Below, one piece after another: positions 48,780 through 61,116 of a stretch of DNA of 64,000 nucleotides. The stretch is from the NCBI GenBank assembly GCA_003439945.1, contig QVRM01006012.1:62001-126000 (forward strand). Reading direction: 5' to 3'. The position numbers and the translations under genes are program-made. Position 1 is the first letter of the stretch, and the number at the start of each line of letters is the position of its first letter. The notes below the pieces were generated by a model. The model saw only the letters and a list, made by a program, of their open reading frames with translations. It was not told where the DNA came from and did no database searches. The stretch comes from Dermanyssus gallinae (Eukaryota; Arthropoda; Arachnida; Mesostigmata; Dermanyssidae).

Positions 48780-51060
48780 AAATTCCTTGAACGCAAATTT
48801 AAGTGCAATTCGATGAATTTTGAAGAACACGAGGTAATAACAAATAAAAAGATAACCAAAGATGTGAAGAAGAAAATTGACAAAACAGCCGAACAATGTT
48901 GCCGATGTTGTCGCAGATATTGTTGTTGTTGCTGTTGTTTTTGCCACTATTATCGCGGATATTGTCATTGTTGCCAATGTTATGATTGTTGTTGTTGTTG
49001 CCGTCATCGTCGACAACGTTGCTGCTGTTTCTGCGAACTGTCAGCAACACGTCGAGTGGTAGATAACCCGCGGGGGTAGTCCCGAGGGTAACGGCAGTGA
49101 TGGCGGTGGTGATGGTGGCTGTGGTGTTGGTGGTGGACCAGCGATGCGTTGAGTTCCGACAGTTGACTCCAACTACCGCAACGAACCCCTGCGGCAGCAG
49201 CAGCAGCAACAGCAACAACAACAGGAGAATACCAACGGATCGTTGGGTAAGCTGGTGGTCGGTTGGCGATGACGGCGGCGGCCGGGGGTGTGGAGGATAT
49301 CAGTCTGTGTGTTCGTTTACGCGTTCATTCATTGAGTCAGTTCGCCACTCAGTCAGTAAGTCAGTCGCTTACTCAGTCAATCAGTCGTCCCTTGTTGGTT
49401 AGCTGTTGCATCGTTGCGGGAGCGGTTGGTTAACAACGAACGCCGGCACGCCGATCGCCCTTGTGAGCTTCCCTCACTGCGCGCGCATACACAAACACAC
49501 ACACACACATATATGCCAACCCGACGCCGCCTAGACCGAGCGCCCGTTTGACGGAAGACAGACTCATGGACAGCTGGCAGGCAGACGGACAAACAGACAG
49601 ACAGACGCTCAGCCTGTGTGTTGTTTGTCCGCCGGTCGGTTTGTCTGTCTGCCGTGTATCTGTTAGACATTCAGAGCGGGGCTACTGCTAGCCCCCCCCC
49701 CCCCACGCAACCGTGGGGCTAGTAGTAGCAGTTAGGGCAGCAATAGCAATGAGAGGAAGAACAGCAATAACAACAACTAAGGCGACGACAACAACACAAA
49801 AAAACAACGACGACTACAACACCACCAACACACAACAATTAAAATGACAGTAACAACAACAACAACAACAACAACAAATTGTCTGCGTGGGCGGCATTTA
49901 CCACAAGAGGGCATTTCCGCTCTTTTTATTTGCAGAGTCACTTGACTCAATTCGCTACAAATAGCGCTACGCAGAAGAAGTTCGTTGTAAAAAACGTGCA
50001 TATATTTATGAAATCGATTTTATTTCGTGTATGCCCGAGATGTAATTTTTGTAAACTCGAAAAGATACGACCAGAAGCACAATCTGTGTTTCACGCATTT
50101 GTTGGTCGTCCGAATTTGCGGCAGCTGTGTATTCACGTTAGCCTACAAGTGGCGCAACCGATTCCACGTGTTAATCCGAGGTAGTACTACAGTATTATTA
50201 TTGCTAATTATAATTATAATACACGAGTACGTCACTGCTAGCTGCCGATGACGCAAATGCACCTCGCTTTTTCGAGACCTTCCAAAAATAGTACAATTAA
50301 AAAGAACACGAGACCTAAAAGTTGATACGACACGGACCAGGAACAAAACAAGATCTTTTCTCGACTGTTGAATTCATGAATGGTTTGCTGGTTTGATGGG
50401 TCGAATGCGTGCATTACCGTATTCGGGCTTGAGTATTTCTTCGACTCTTTTTTATTAGCCGTTTCCTTACCTTAGACATAATTAAATACCCACCGTGTGT
50501 AGTTGTAGCTGAAGAGAGTGCGGCTACGTCACTTAATTGAATCAACGAGCTGTGGATTGGGAATTCAACTGGATGACATAAATGCTGATTATTGCGCCAA
50601 GAAAAGGAAATACGAGCATACCATAAATACGTAAATACGACATCTAGGAACACAGATACGCATGTTTACTCTTCTTTACATCTTACTAGGCCCGTAGAAG
50701 CAAACACGAAAAAAAAACACGTATTCTGTTCAGAGAGCTATGAGGATAAAATTGCATGGATGTTTACCTTCAACATGTTTCTACCATACTCTCGCGGCTC
50801 TCAATGTAAGAAAACATTATCTCTTTGATGTGATACTATTACGCCACTTCACGCCAAAGGCTGCCTGTAGTTCTGAAAAGGTTGTTTTCCTGCTGCACAG
50901 AATAGCCTATAGATGGCGATATTTCCTTACGACCACTGCCCTGGTGATAGACGCGAGTCACTATTGTGCTTTACCATCGCGCATTGGCGCCGTGATTTAG
51001 GACGGAGTATTGTCACGATTGAATACAACCCGAAAAATTCACCCACGATGTCTGGTTGAA
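48780..51060. other. Low-complexity, unique region without a confident gene
   Basis: Holds imperfect GTT/AAC repeats (48890-49060, and 49850-49876), CAG/CAA-rich and (GTC)n-like stretches (49090-49400, 49560-49660) and a C-rich hairpin (49685-49733). Predicted frames there are poly-threonine, poly-valine or poly-cysteine artefacts. Confidence 0.5.
49682..49734. repeat. C-rich hairpin
   Basis: Outer arms CTACTGCTAGCCCC and GGGGCTAGTAGTAG pair at 13 of 14 positions around a 14-C run. An inner CCCACG / CGTGGG stem has a CAAC loop. Confidence 0.75.
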
Positions 51061-51068
51061 TGTTTCAG

Positions 51069-51286
51069 CGGGCTTACCAGTTCCTGCAGGTCCTTGGACG
51101 AAGGATTCTGACCAGGAAAATGAGGTAGGGCAAGCAGTGTCCGACTGTACAGAGCAGATCCCATCAGAGGAAGAGCCTTAATTAGCCAGTGGAGACGCGC
51201 CGAAAGATGCTCGGCCCGCACCCGAAGGCAATGAAAATGACCCAGAACTTCGCGACGACCAGCAATGCGAACTCCTCACACAACAG
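51069..51286 (+). pseudogene. Exon-like open segment with one in-frame TAA
   Basis: Bounded by an acceptor (AATGTTTCAG) and a donor (CAACAG|GTGGGT). One frame reads GLPVPAGPWTKDSDQENEVG, TEQIPSEEEP, then TAA (51179-51181), then LASGDAPKDARPAPEGNEND and ELRDDQQCELLTQQ. The acidic, repeat-free composition before and after the stop suggests a true exon damaged by one mutation, or a terminal exon whose downstream half is fortuitous. The family is unknown. Confidence 0.4.
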
Positions 51287-51689
51287 GTGGGTTCTCTGTC
51301 TGAGTCGTGCCACAGCTGTGACAACAGCAACGGCAACAGCCGTACTCGTTAACTAGAATCGTCACGGCGGCAAAAATATAAGCGACAAACGTTAACACCG
51401 AGAAAAACACCGTTATAAACGGGCGCTAATAAATAATATACTGCAGCAACAGCAACGATAAACCTGACTTTTGTGCATATGTCCGTTTGAAAGCCTTCTG
51501 ATAAATGTCCATGATGCTTCGTTATCGTTGGCGATTACGCTGCCCTATGATCCATGAATGATCAACGCAGGCAGGCGCTCAATAAGGTCACGCTACCTAT
51601 CCGTATAATATCCGTATGTAAGATATGGGCTTGTTATGTTAAACTTGTGTGAGGACATTGTCATTAAGATATATACTTGTATGTAAATT

Positions 51690-52060
51690 ATTTCTGTTTT
51701 GATAGCATATGCAATATTTACACAGCGAACCACCCGACAAGATCCGTCCATATGAATGGCTGGAAAGGTAGTTTTTGCCTTTTATAAAAGAGGGCGTCCA
51801 CAAGTGGAGAACTATCGACCTATTGCACACAAGGTTTGCAAGCTTATGAAGAACAAAATACTCGTTGACCACATTTTAAGGTTTTTAACCCGAAGCAGGA
51901 TTTTGAGTGACTGGACCACACTGAACTATTGGGCTCTAAATGGTGCTCCCTGAGCTACGATGAGTAGGAATTTATTCTAGTACCATACGTGGCTACGCAT
52001 CCTTCGGGGATTTTGCTAAACCCTAAGGATTTGCATATCAGGCGTGCCCGTAGAAAAAAG
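51690..52060 (+). mobile_element. CR1-like LINE scrap (RT finger)
   Basis: Frame 51756-51953 carries VENYRPIAHKVCKLMKNKIL and VDHILRFLTRSRILSD, the RT motif 2 region of CR1-type elements (compare KKLLVDHIFHFMQSEGVLDE in the 6-kb copy). Nothing of the RT palm follows. Confidence 0.7.
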
Positions 52061-52573
52061 AAATATGAGATCTGTTGTCCACAAAGAGTATTTTTAAATG
52101 ATAGAGCAAGCAATAGAAGATCGTACAACCACTTTGCTTACAAACAGGCGTGACAATCTCGCGTCTGAAATAATCGGAAACCGGACGCGCTAATGATCAT
52201 GCACATAAATGCATCGTTGTTAGGCACGGCGCAGCACAAGGGAAGAACCATTTGCTAGAGCAATGCATACCACCTACGGAATTTACTATGGATCTTGGCA
52301 GACAGTGTCCTTGAACTCGACCTCTCACGTCGCATCTTTTAATTTGCTAAATTCACGAGAATGCTTAGAAGTACTGTTTATACCCGTTGCTTAGTTTTAA
52401 GAGCGACTGTTTCGGTATCTGGCTTTACCGAAATGTATCTACTGCTGCCTTATATCGAAACGTTATTCGGGAAAGATAGGATGTCACTAAGCTAGTTGCA
52501 AAACTTATTCCTGCGGAAAAAAACATAGGATATCTGAGATTTGTGTATAATTTGTGTTATTTAGGAGCTCCAG

Positions 52574-52812
52574 CTAATGACGGACGAAACGGTCGAGGAG
52601 GCTTGTGAAGTGGTGCGTTAAGGAACTGTTCCGCAGCTGGTTGGTGTTCTGTGACATTGTCGCGGTCCGGGTCGGCTGCGTAGAAGAAACTACAGATGAT
52701 TGTTGATTTATTTTTTGCGCAGTCGCTGAATGCACTTCGAGCTTTTGCGCCAATTTCGTGGAATTATTGTTTTCATCAGAGTGCATTCGGCAAACGCCGA
52801 GGCGGACAACGT
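52574..52812 (-). CDS. Putative terminal exon of an unknown minus-strand gene
   Basis: Acceptor on the minus strand TTTACTCTGGTCTAG with a good pyrimidine tract. The first two bases complete the split codon of the exon at 53654-53462. It reads VVRLGVCRMHSDENNNSTKL, then a Gln/Ser/Thr-rich run and SLTHHFTSLLDRFVRH with a TAG at 52576-52574. No domain is recognised. Confidence 0.4.
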
Positions 52813-53461
52813 CTAGACCAGAGTAAAAGACTAGCAGCAATGGTGAATATTTGCAACATTAATACGAACAATGTTAACGACCATGACCATAATGTACCCT
52901 GTGTACGATAGGCAATGATAATCAATTGCGTCAGTAACTCAAAAAAAGAATATGTATGTGTGTGCGTGTGTGTGGGCGTCTGTGTGTCGAAAACATGTTG
53001 CAATAGTCCTAAATGGTAATTTTATGTAAGGAAATTGTTATGCCGTGCTTAGAAAGCTCAGAACGAAGAGAAAGCGGATAAGACCGTAAAGAAGAATAAA
53101 TCTCTCGTTGTTCACCTGCAAACCTTTAAACGATTCACAAGAGATGCGGTTTTACTTCAAACTCAACTTTCAGCTTACGCTTATTCTCTTAAATGTCTTA
53201 GACCTAATACTTGTATAATTTAGAGGCTAAATCATATTCTTTACGCATGGATTTTTTTGCGAAACACCTCCTGTAGTACAGCGGACTAAAATGTCTTTAT
53301 TTGCACAATTGCCGACTTGAGTGACCCTATAGCCAAATAGTAATTTAACAAACTGGGCTAACGTGTACAACCGTTACTGACTTGGCTGTATGCCTTTCCG
53401 TGAAGTTCTACGGTATGTCTTGATTCTACTCACCTTGCTTTGAATTATTTACGGCATTCAC

Positions 53462-53654
53462 CTACAGCCTTCAATATGAGGAAACTAGGCAGCTCCTCTT
53501 TTTCTTCGGCTGTCGCTTTGCTCTCTGTTGCGTCCAAAAAGCTCTTGCTCTCCAGTTCCAATGCCTTGTGTTCTAGACGTGATAGATAGCTGGTTTGTCT
53601 TGCAGGCTGTGGTGTGGAGTTCTCAGATCGTGTTGGGAAGCAGTGCAAGTGATG
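53462..53654 (-). CDS. Putative internal exon of an unknown minus-strand gene
   Basis: Minus-strand acceptor TTCAACCGCAG and donor CTGTAG|GTGAAT. Reads HHLHCFPTRSENSTPQPARQ, SYLSRLEHKALELESKSFLD, KATAEEKEELPSFLILKAV, a charged probably helical segment. It ends with one base, and the exon at 52812 begins with two bases in the matching frame. Could be the C-terminal part of a DNA-binding protein of the Myb/SANT-like kind, but that is a guess. Confidence 0.4.
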
Positions 53655-53929
53655 CTGCGGTTGAATTAGGCGTCATCCGAAAAAACAAGCTAAGGTTATA
53701 TACGGACACAATTTCTTATCCAAAACGGCCTGCATGGTCAATTATTATTATTACAATTGTGAGGTATGAACGTTGCTATTTATTATTAGTGGAAATGGCC
53801 CGCTTGTTATCCATACACATACAGAAAGAAAACATACAGGAGGCTTGTTGGTGTTTATTCGCGTACAAGTTTAACCCTGCACGAGTATTTCGGCCAGAAC
53901 CTAATAAAGATTGACTTGGTGTAGCCAAG

Positions 53930-56900
53930 TCTATCGAGGAATTCGTGGGCTCGGGCTATCATAACATGCTCGTTTAAAGACTGACGCATATAGCTGGAAA
54001 ATAGACACAGCTAAGAAGATGAGAATGACAAAAATAAAACAGACAAGGCCTAATTGGCTCGACAAAAGGTCCGGCTCTACAGATGGCACGAAATCATGAC
54101 ACATTCGACATATATGTTTCGTTTTATATACAAGACATAAGTAGTTGTTTTTATTAAACACTTATCGCGGTGTGCAGCAAGCTACACCTCTGGCTTTCGT
54201 CCACCTATTTTTGTGTGTTTTCTTATTCTCGATTTTCTTTTGTCCTCTAGCATACATACTATCGATGCAACCACTCGCCGGTGTATTTCCCGAAAAGGCT
54301 TTTTGGCGGTCGGAATTCTCTATACACCCTACATGCTTTCGTGTGTACAGGAGTTTTGACCGTTACCTTTCCTCTGCATTTGCCTTTGACATTTTTGCGA
54401 CAGTATAAAAGTTCATTACACTCCACCAACATACATTACTCTGGGGTTCCTATGCATGGTCAAAACATCCTTTTTCTAAGTAATTACTTTATTTAGCATT
54501 ATGGATGTCCTCCTCCACTACTACTGCTACTCGCTTTATTACCATCATCAGGAATACGTTGGCTTCGTGTCTTCTCCCGCTATCTTGCGCGTTTTTTTTC
54601 CACTCGCGCGCTCTCTCTCTCTCTCTCTTTCTATATGTTTGTCTTTCTTGCTTACCCTATCTACCTACCGGCCTACATGTCTCGCTCATGACGCTCCTTT
54701 TCATAACACAGCTTCTCCCGTCTACGTATATTCATATTCCGGTCCTCGGTGTTTTCATCGCTAGTAATAGCTAACTATATTACATGTGACACCGACGACA
54801 CTGCCGACAAAGCGTAAACACTCTTGACCCAAAGCGGCAGCTATATTCGAGTCACCAACCGCATCATCGCGTCGCGCTCTCCATTCTCGCCATGGTACAA
54901 GGAGTCATCGTCTCTAGTCGCCCCAACTCAGACGGCAAGCCGGACGGGCAATCCTTGTTGTTGTTGTTACTGTTGTTGTTGTTGTTCCGCCTAGAAATAT
55001 CAAACCGTCACACCATGCATACACACTAATATACATACAACATTCATTCCGCCTACAATCTATCCGTACAATCAGAGTCAGACACACCACCGCTATTTAC
55101 AGCGGGTACAGTTTGCCTTCTTCATGAGCATCAGAGGGTGGTACCCTGATGTCAAGGTGAAACAGCAACAACAACAACAAAGCATTGATACAGGCGTGTT
55201 TTGTTCGCTTGAGTCACGGCCGGGGGCAAATTAAGAGTTCCCTGATAGGACTGCTACGTACCAGCCCGCCAGCCTAACGCCTTCTCACGGTCTGACTCCG
55301 ACAATCTGGTAACTATAACGCACACATTCTATATACTGACAACCGATAAGGATGGGCACATCAGAACTGTCTACCGGCTGTTGTTCAAAACGACGACGAC
55401 GACAATGACGCCGCGAACTCTTTCATTTCAGATTTGAAATAGTCGCCGGCCGGCTATTATGCCTGCTCTATGATCCTTGACTCCGGGTACGATCTCCCTA
55501 TCTTACCCGGAGGTCGAGGCTTAAGCAGCACAATACGTAACTATCGTAACGGCCATAGCAGAGGATGCGGTTGGTGCTCGGTTGTTTCTGACCTGCAAGA
55601 AATAAATGCAAATTCTCCTCTAGTTGTTGCCGTCTACTTGTATCTACCTCAGCCTTCCAACAATAATTCGGTCACTCGCATCGGCACACGGTTCAGTTCG
55701 ACTAGCCAACACCGTGATCGTTCTGCGAAAGTCGGAATGAGCGCCCACGACATTTTGCTTAATTAAACGCTGTTTGTTCTTTTAGCGACCCAGTCTGCCT
55801 TTTTAGTAATGATTCATACTAATCACATTAATTCTTTTTTTCGCCGACCTAAAATCATTCTGCCGTCTTGTCAGATATCTACTACAAAAGCGTTTTTAGG
55901 TAGGTGTATTTTACCGTCATAAACATACATACACATGTGCACGAATGCATGTACATCGTAAACATAAAGGGGACCCTGCCAGAACTACGTATGTCAAATG
56001 CACAGCGTACTGTTTCCATATTTGTGAGCAACAATACCAAAAGGTAATGTAATACAATAATAATATATTTAATTGTGAGGAACAGCCAAGTAGCATAGGC
56101 CCTATCTCATCCGAAGATAGTGTCACCCGTTTTTTTTTCGGTGCGCACTTTTCACGACCAGAACAGGTACATTCTTGCCGAGTCTCCCAATGCGTTTACT
56201 CAATCATTCTCTCTCCACCGTCCGTCATCCGAACGTCACTACGGAATCTTGACAACAGTGACCGCAACAACAGTGACCGGTATCGTAGCTTGTTCATGGC
56301 TTTTCTAGCATTTAAATATACCGCCACACGCAGACTCGCGTCTTTGTAATGTTCTTCATCCGCTTAATAATAATAATAATAATCACGAGTGTCGTCAAAG
56401 TCGTTGTGGCCGTTGACGTCAAAGACACTTAGACAACATAGCAGCCACGTAGTGTTTCAGTAGTTATCGCCGACTCGACAGGCATGAATGCGTTATCGGT
56501 ATCATCCAAACCACCACCATCATCATCACCATCCCGCCATCTGACGAGAAAGTTCCTCTAATGAGTCTTCAACGTGGTTTCAAGGGTTTAGTTCAAACGC
56601 TAGCGCCACAGAGGCTGTAATTCCGCATTCGGCGCTCTCTGCTCCGAATTCAGCAGCCCAGCGTTAAATAGCGTTGCGGTAGGCCGTTCACCGGACTTAC
56701 GGCTTGCACCCGTTCACCATGGCTTACGCGTTTCAACCAAGTATTGGTGAAAAAGACGGAGCGCCGAGTACAGTTTTGACTTCCACGGCAGATGACTAAA
56801 GAAGCATGTCAACGTAACGCACAATATTCGCCCAAGTAGCATGCAATTCAGCAGAAATGCTTGAACACCGCATTGACCATCCACGGCGTTGGGTGAAAAG

Positions 56901-57290
56901 TTGTGGTAGCATCTAGCAATCCGACAGCAACCTATACATTGGGTGCTATAATGCCTTTTTTTTTCTTTCGTTTGGCAGTTTTGCTGAGGTGATCCCGGCT
57001 CCTCTGAGCCATGCAGAACCGCCCACTGTTTAACCGTTTGTGTACTTGAGCATGTTTCTGCTGGCACGGGTCAGCCTTCGCGGCCAAGCTTTTTAGAGAC
57101 CCAAATAGGATCCGCCACGAACATTTGAGACACGTGCTTATCGCAGCACTCGGTAAGGAGGCATAGAAGCTCGTCCTGAGTCTAACGAGAGTTATTGACA
57201 TTTTGAAGAAAGGAATTACCTGTGCCCATAGACCCTATCGGTAGAAGCTAACACCTCGCCGATAGGTTTTTCTTTACAATAACATGTTGT
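53930..57290. other. Unique sequence, no gene recognised
   Basis: 3.3 kb with short CT-rich runs (54609-54636), TTG/CAA and CGA triplet tracts (54956-54985, 55148-55185, 55391-55410) and (TAA)n at 56366-56386. A + frame at 55470-55766 and minus frames at 57201-56714 show no motif or splice context. Could be introns or 5' flank of an unseen gene. Confidence 0.45.
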
Positions 57291-57326
57291 GCGGGAATAC
57301 CAGGGGCGCCAAGTGCCACACAACTG

Positions 57327-57430
57327 TCGAGCCCGGTGGCGTGATGCATTCGTCTGCACTTCACGACCGGAGGAGACACATAGGTGCGCGGGTTCGAGCC
57401 CCACCGCTGTACATTTGTATTTATGGGGTC
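57327..57430 (+). repeat. tRNA-derived SINE-like sequence
   Basis: TGGCGTGATGC (57337-57347) fits a Pol III A box and GGTTCGAGCCC (57391-57401) is a near-perfect B box, 54 bases apart. The overall form (GTCTGCACTTCACGACCGGA then GGTTCGAGCCCCACCGC) is that of many tRNA-derived SINE heads. The acceptor stem does not close, so it is not a working tRNA gene. Confidence 0.55.
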
Positions 57431-57665
57431 CGTCTATAAAGCAATACGAAAAGCAGTACCGTGGACATAAATATTGGCCGAGGGTCAGCCCGAAAGGTTT
57501 TTAAGTCCCACGCAACTAGGTCATTGCAAAATAGAAGTAGATAAACGATAATGTACACTTATCTTCTTATATAAGACTTCCAGAAAACCACTAAAAACTA
57601 ACAATGATAATCGTCAGACTTGACTTTTGACTATTTTAAGCTTGCTGAAACTTTCAAGGAACATA

Positions 57666-58949
57666 CAGGTAGTTCAATAAGTTCTTAGAATAAGCTTTTT
57701 AGAATTCGAATTTTGGCACGCTTTCACCGCTAATAGGAACTGCAACTTTTCGACTGCTAGCACTCAATATATTATGGTGATTGGCCGTTGCGATTTCGTT
57801 TGATAGCTTTTCCCGTGCAACGTATCGGCGTGATTTTTAAAAATGGAGAAAAAAGAGTTTCGAGTGGTTATCAAGCATTTTTATTTCAAAGGTTGGAATG
57901 CGACCTAAGTAAAAATTGAGTTAGACGAGACGTACAGTGACTCTGCGCCATGTTTTGCCACTGTTTCCAACTGGATTAATGTGTTAAAAAGAGGGTCGCA
58001 GGAGCACCGAGGATGAACTACGTCCAGGAGGCCAAAAAACGGCAACTGATGAGGAAAACGTAGAGAAAGTGCGAAAAATTTTTGGCACAGATAAGCGAAT
58101 GAACATTAAGGAAATAGCGGAGGCATTAGGGATTAGTTTAGGCAGTGTGCATTTTATCCTACACGAAAACTTGAAGATGAAAGAGCTTAGAGCAAAATGG
58201 CTGCCGCATTTGCTCAACCAAGGCCAAAAAGACGCGCCTGTTTTGGCTTTACAGCGAAATTTGGCCAAGATGTCGAACAATCTGTCGGATTTTTGGTGCA
58301 GATTCATGACCGTCGATGAAAGCCGGGTTCATCACTACACTCCCGAGACCCAAGAAGCATCTTGCCAATGGTGGGCACCTGATGAAGAACCTCCGAAGAG
58401 GGTGCGGACAACGGCATTGACCGGAAAGGTGATGGCTACAGTTTTTTAAGACCAACGTAGAATAATGCTGGTCGACTACCTTGAGAGCTGTAAAACGATC
58501 ACAGGAGAATATTATGCAAGACTGTTGGACTGCAAGAACTCATCGTGAAACGGCCCGCTTTGCAGAAGAAGGTTGTCCCGTTTCACCAGGGCAATGCTCC
58601 TGCACACAAGTCCCGGCAAGCATCGGCAAGACTGGCCCAACTAAGGTTCGAACTTATTGAACAACCCTCCTATTCTCCAGACCTGGCCCCCTCTGATTAT
58701 TTCCTCTTCGGACATTTGAAGAATAGTCTCGGTGGAAAGCGTTTTTCCAGCAATGAAGAGGTTAAGGCTGCTGTCAATGCCTATTTTCAGTCTAACGACG
58801 CGGAATTCTACTCAAGAGGTATGAAAGCTCTGAAATCTCGGTGGGAAAAGTGTATTGAGTTTCTCGGGGAGTATATCGAATAAGAAAAATTTAAAAACAT
58901 GATTTGGAAAATTCTCGGTTTTCATTCTAAGAACTTATTGAACTACCTG
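57666..58949 (+). mobile_element. mariner element, dead copy
   Basis: 1284 bp between TA at 57664-57665 and 58950-58951. Perfect inverted ends CAGGTAGTTCAATAAGTTCT and onward (at least 26 bp). The length and the transposase inside are typical of mariner. Stops, frameshifts and a catalytic D to G change inactivate it. Confidence 0.95.
57842..58883 (+). pseudogene. mariner transposase, multiply broken
   Basis: ATG at 57842 (MEKKEFRVVIKHFYFKGWNA) is followed by an early TAA. The frame 58069-58449 has MNIKEIAEALGISLGSVHFI (second helix-turn-helix), FMTVDESRVHHYTPET (D1) and ends in a stop after KVMATVF. The frame 58545-58883 has FHQGNAPAHKSR, where the second catalytic Asp is Gly, and YSPDLAPSDYFLFGHLK (D3), ending LGEYIE-stop. 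A different subfamily from the mariner at 29.7 kb. Confidence 0.9.
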
Positions 58950-58951
58950 TA

Positions 58952-60185
58952 TATACTAGAATTTTTGTTAGGTTGGTTTGCTTACACCGAGATCTTTAAA
59001 GCCGCTCATCAAATGAGACGCAATTGTTATCCTTAAAAGTCTAAGGCCGAATCGCTAGAACCCCTACTTACCGGACCGTGAAGAGACAGCAAAGTGCTAG
59101 GGATGGGTTTGAAGATATTTTGCGTTGAATCTGCAAAATGCTGAACTTAAACGACCCTTTGTTTATGCAATTTTAGGTCTTGACCATGACGAAGAAGCTT
59201 CACGATGGTAAGACTAATCCTATTCTCCTGTGTCTACAGATGACCTTCTAAGGAGAGGGGGGTTTAGTTGGGGAAGCGCCCGAAAAGACATTTAACGCAT
59301 GCATAGAAAACGCGGCCTTAAAAGAAATTGCTATATTCATGCCCAGATTTCGCCACGGGGTCTCTTTTCTTTGCGTCTAGGGAGAACGCAACCGTACGTC
59401 CTGTGATAACCTGATAACCTGTGCCATTGGTCATTGCAACGGCGTAAAGCATTCGATCCTAAGCAATGACAACGCTTTGGTCTTTTTAGAACAGTGCGTT
59501 AGCCGTCTAAGACACAATTACTACTATTACTACTACTCCTATTACTTCTTTACTGAATTTAACAACTCATATCCCGATTTCAAAAGACACTTTTTATTGT
59601 TTACTCGTTTATCGTTATTTCTATTCACTTATCTTATTCACTCGCTTGTTAAAGCTAGTTTTAGTCCATTCGTTGCTTAGCAAGCTCATCAAAACACATT
59701 TCTGCAAAGTCCAAAATGTGGATCGAAACCGGCCATAATTCAGCAAGCCTGGCTCACTTCGCAGGTCATCGTTGCAGTGTGTGTACATCATGTTGCCTGC
59801 AGAGAAAGACTGCAACGCTAAAGTGAAGACGCTTTGTGCGATACACAGATAGGGGCGTCGGCAAACAATGAGCAACCTACGAAGCCTTGGCAAAGGCAGG
59901 GAGGGACTTCCTCCTGATCTATGCGCCGCAGGTATACTGCGACACGTCGTCATAGTCATAGTCAGAAGCAAATCAAAATGTGTATAATACAAATAATAGT
60001 AATTGAGGTTCATTCACCAATAAATGGTGGTATGGTACGATAACTCACAATGCAATATATTCTATAGTATTACTGTTTGTATATACAATGCGTTGTTGTA
60101 ATGACGTGGTGCCAATGTCCTTACGGTCTAGCATGCAAAGTTTTTGGCGAGCATTCGTTTCCGAGTCGGTTCAGGTGCACGTTTT
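58952..60185. other. No gene recognised
   Basis: Includes a minus frame at 60013-59621 without motif and a CTA-rich patch near 59520-59550. Confidence 0.5.
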
Positions 60186-60290
60186 GTCGACGCGTTTTTT
60201 TAGCAAGCACAGAACACTCGCTTAATAAAACATGCCTCTTTTATTCTATGCACGTGTTCACAAGAGCTCACAGAGTACAGCAGGGTATGC

Positions 60291-60323
<33 letters not shown>

Positions 60324-60339
60324 AGATCAAGGCAATATC

Positions 60340-61006
60340 TTACAATAGGCGCCACTTTGATTAAAAATGTTTTCAGACTACTATTAAAACGTCCCTTCCG
60401 CGAATTTATTTCTAGGCCCTTACGGCGAAGGTAACCTTCTACGTCGCCGACAATACGACGAATGGCACCGCGGTCTCGGTGGGCCACTACTATGTCATCC
60501 GCGTACATAAAGACAACGGCGTTTCTAAACTCCTTCCGCACGTGGCGGGCTAGATCTGCGATGAGCAATGAGAAGGCTAGGCAACTGAGAGGGTCCCCTT
60601 GAGGGGTCCCTACGTTTTGCCTCAGCTGCAAGGTGTCTTCGCCCCTTATGTTTACTTCAAGGCGGTCTTCAGCAAAGAAGCTGGAGAGCACTCGTAGAAA
60701 AGAACCACCCACCCCAGCATGTCGAAATGAATCGACTAGTAAGTGACGGGGAGCTTTGTCGAAGGCCTTGACACAATCAATAAAGACGGCGTACAAGTGG
60801 CCCCCGGGCACAGCCAACACCCGCTCAACTTCCGACTGGAGTACGTGGATCGCGTCCTGTGTACCTCGACCCTTCCTGAAACCGAATTGCTCCGGAGGTA
60901 GGGTCTTCTCCACAGTTGGAAACACCCTCGAGATAATCAACTTGGCGAAGATCTTCTTAAGAGTGCGTTCCGACGCAATAACCCGGTAGAGATTTGGATC
61001 GTCCAC
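60340..61006 (-). pseudogene. LINE (60-kb copy) reverse transcriptase
   Basis: Frame with MDDPNLYRVIASERTLKKIF, PPEQFGFRKGRGTQDAIHVL, VFIDCVKAFDKAPRHLLVD (first catalytic box), NVGTPQGDPLSCLAFSLLIA and VVFMYADDIVVAHRD (YADD). Clearly homologous to the 28-kb LINE-B RT. After LEINSRK it jumps directly to SLKTFLIKVAPIVRYCLDLI: the thumb segment between KTKAMKF and the S-A-x-R-L-F-x-L-K box is deleted in frame. Then it runs into a TA microsatellite. Confidence 0.88.
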
Positions 61007-61116
61007 GTTGTCACCGTATTTGCCCTTGAATAGCAGAGTAAGCCTGGCCTCGTGCCAAACCTGGGGTATGTTTCCCCCGCTGAGTATCTGATTAAACAGA
61101 TTACACAGCTCCCCTG

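Noticed and set aside
48777..49221. Threonine-, valine- or cysteine-rich proteins on either strand
   Set aside because: They arise from imperfect GTT/AAC repeats, and no frame is favoured.
49560..49670. CRISPR-like or structured repeat in the GACAGACAGAC stretch
   Set aside because: A simple short-period repeat with no spacers, in a eukaryotic context.
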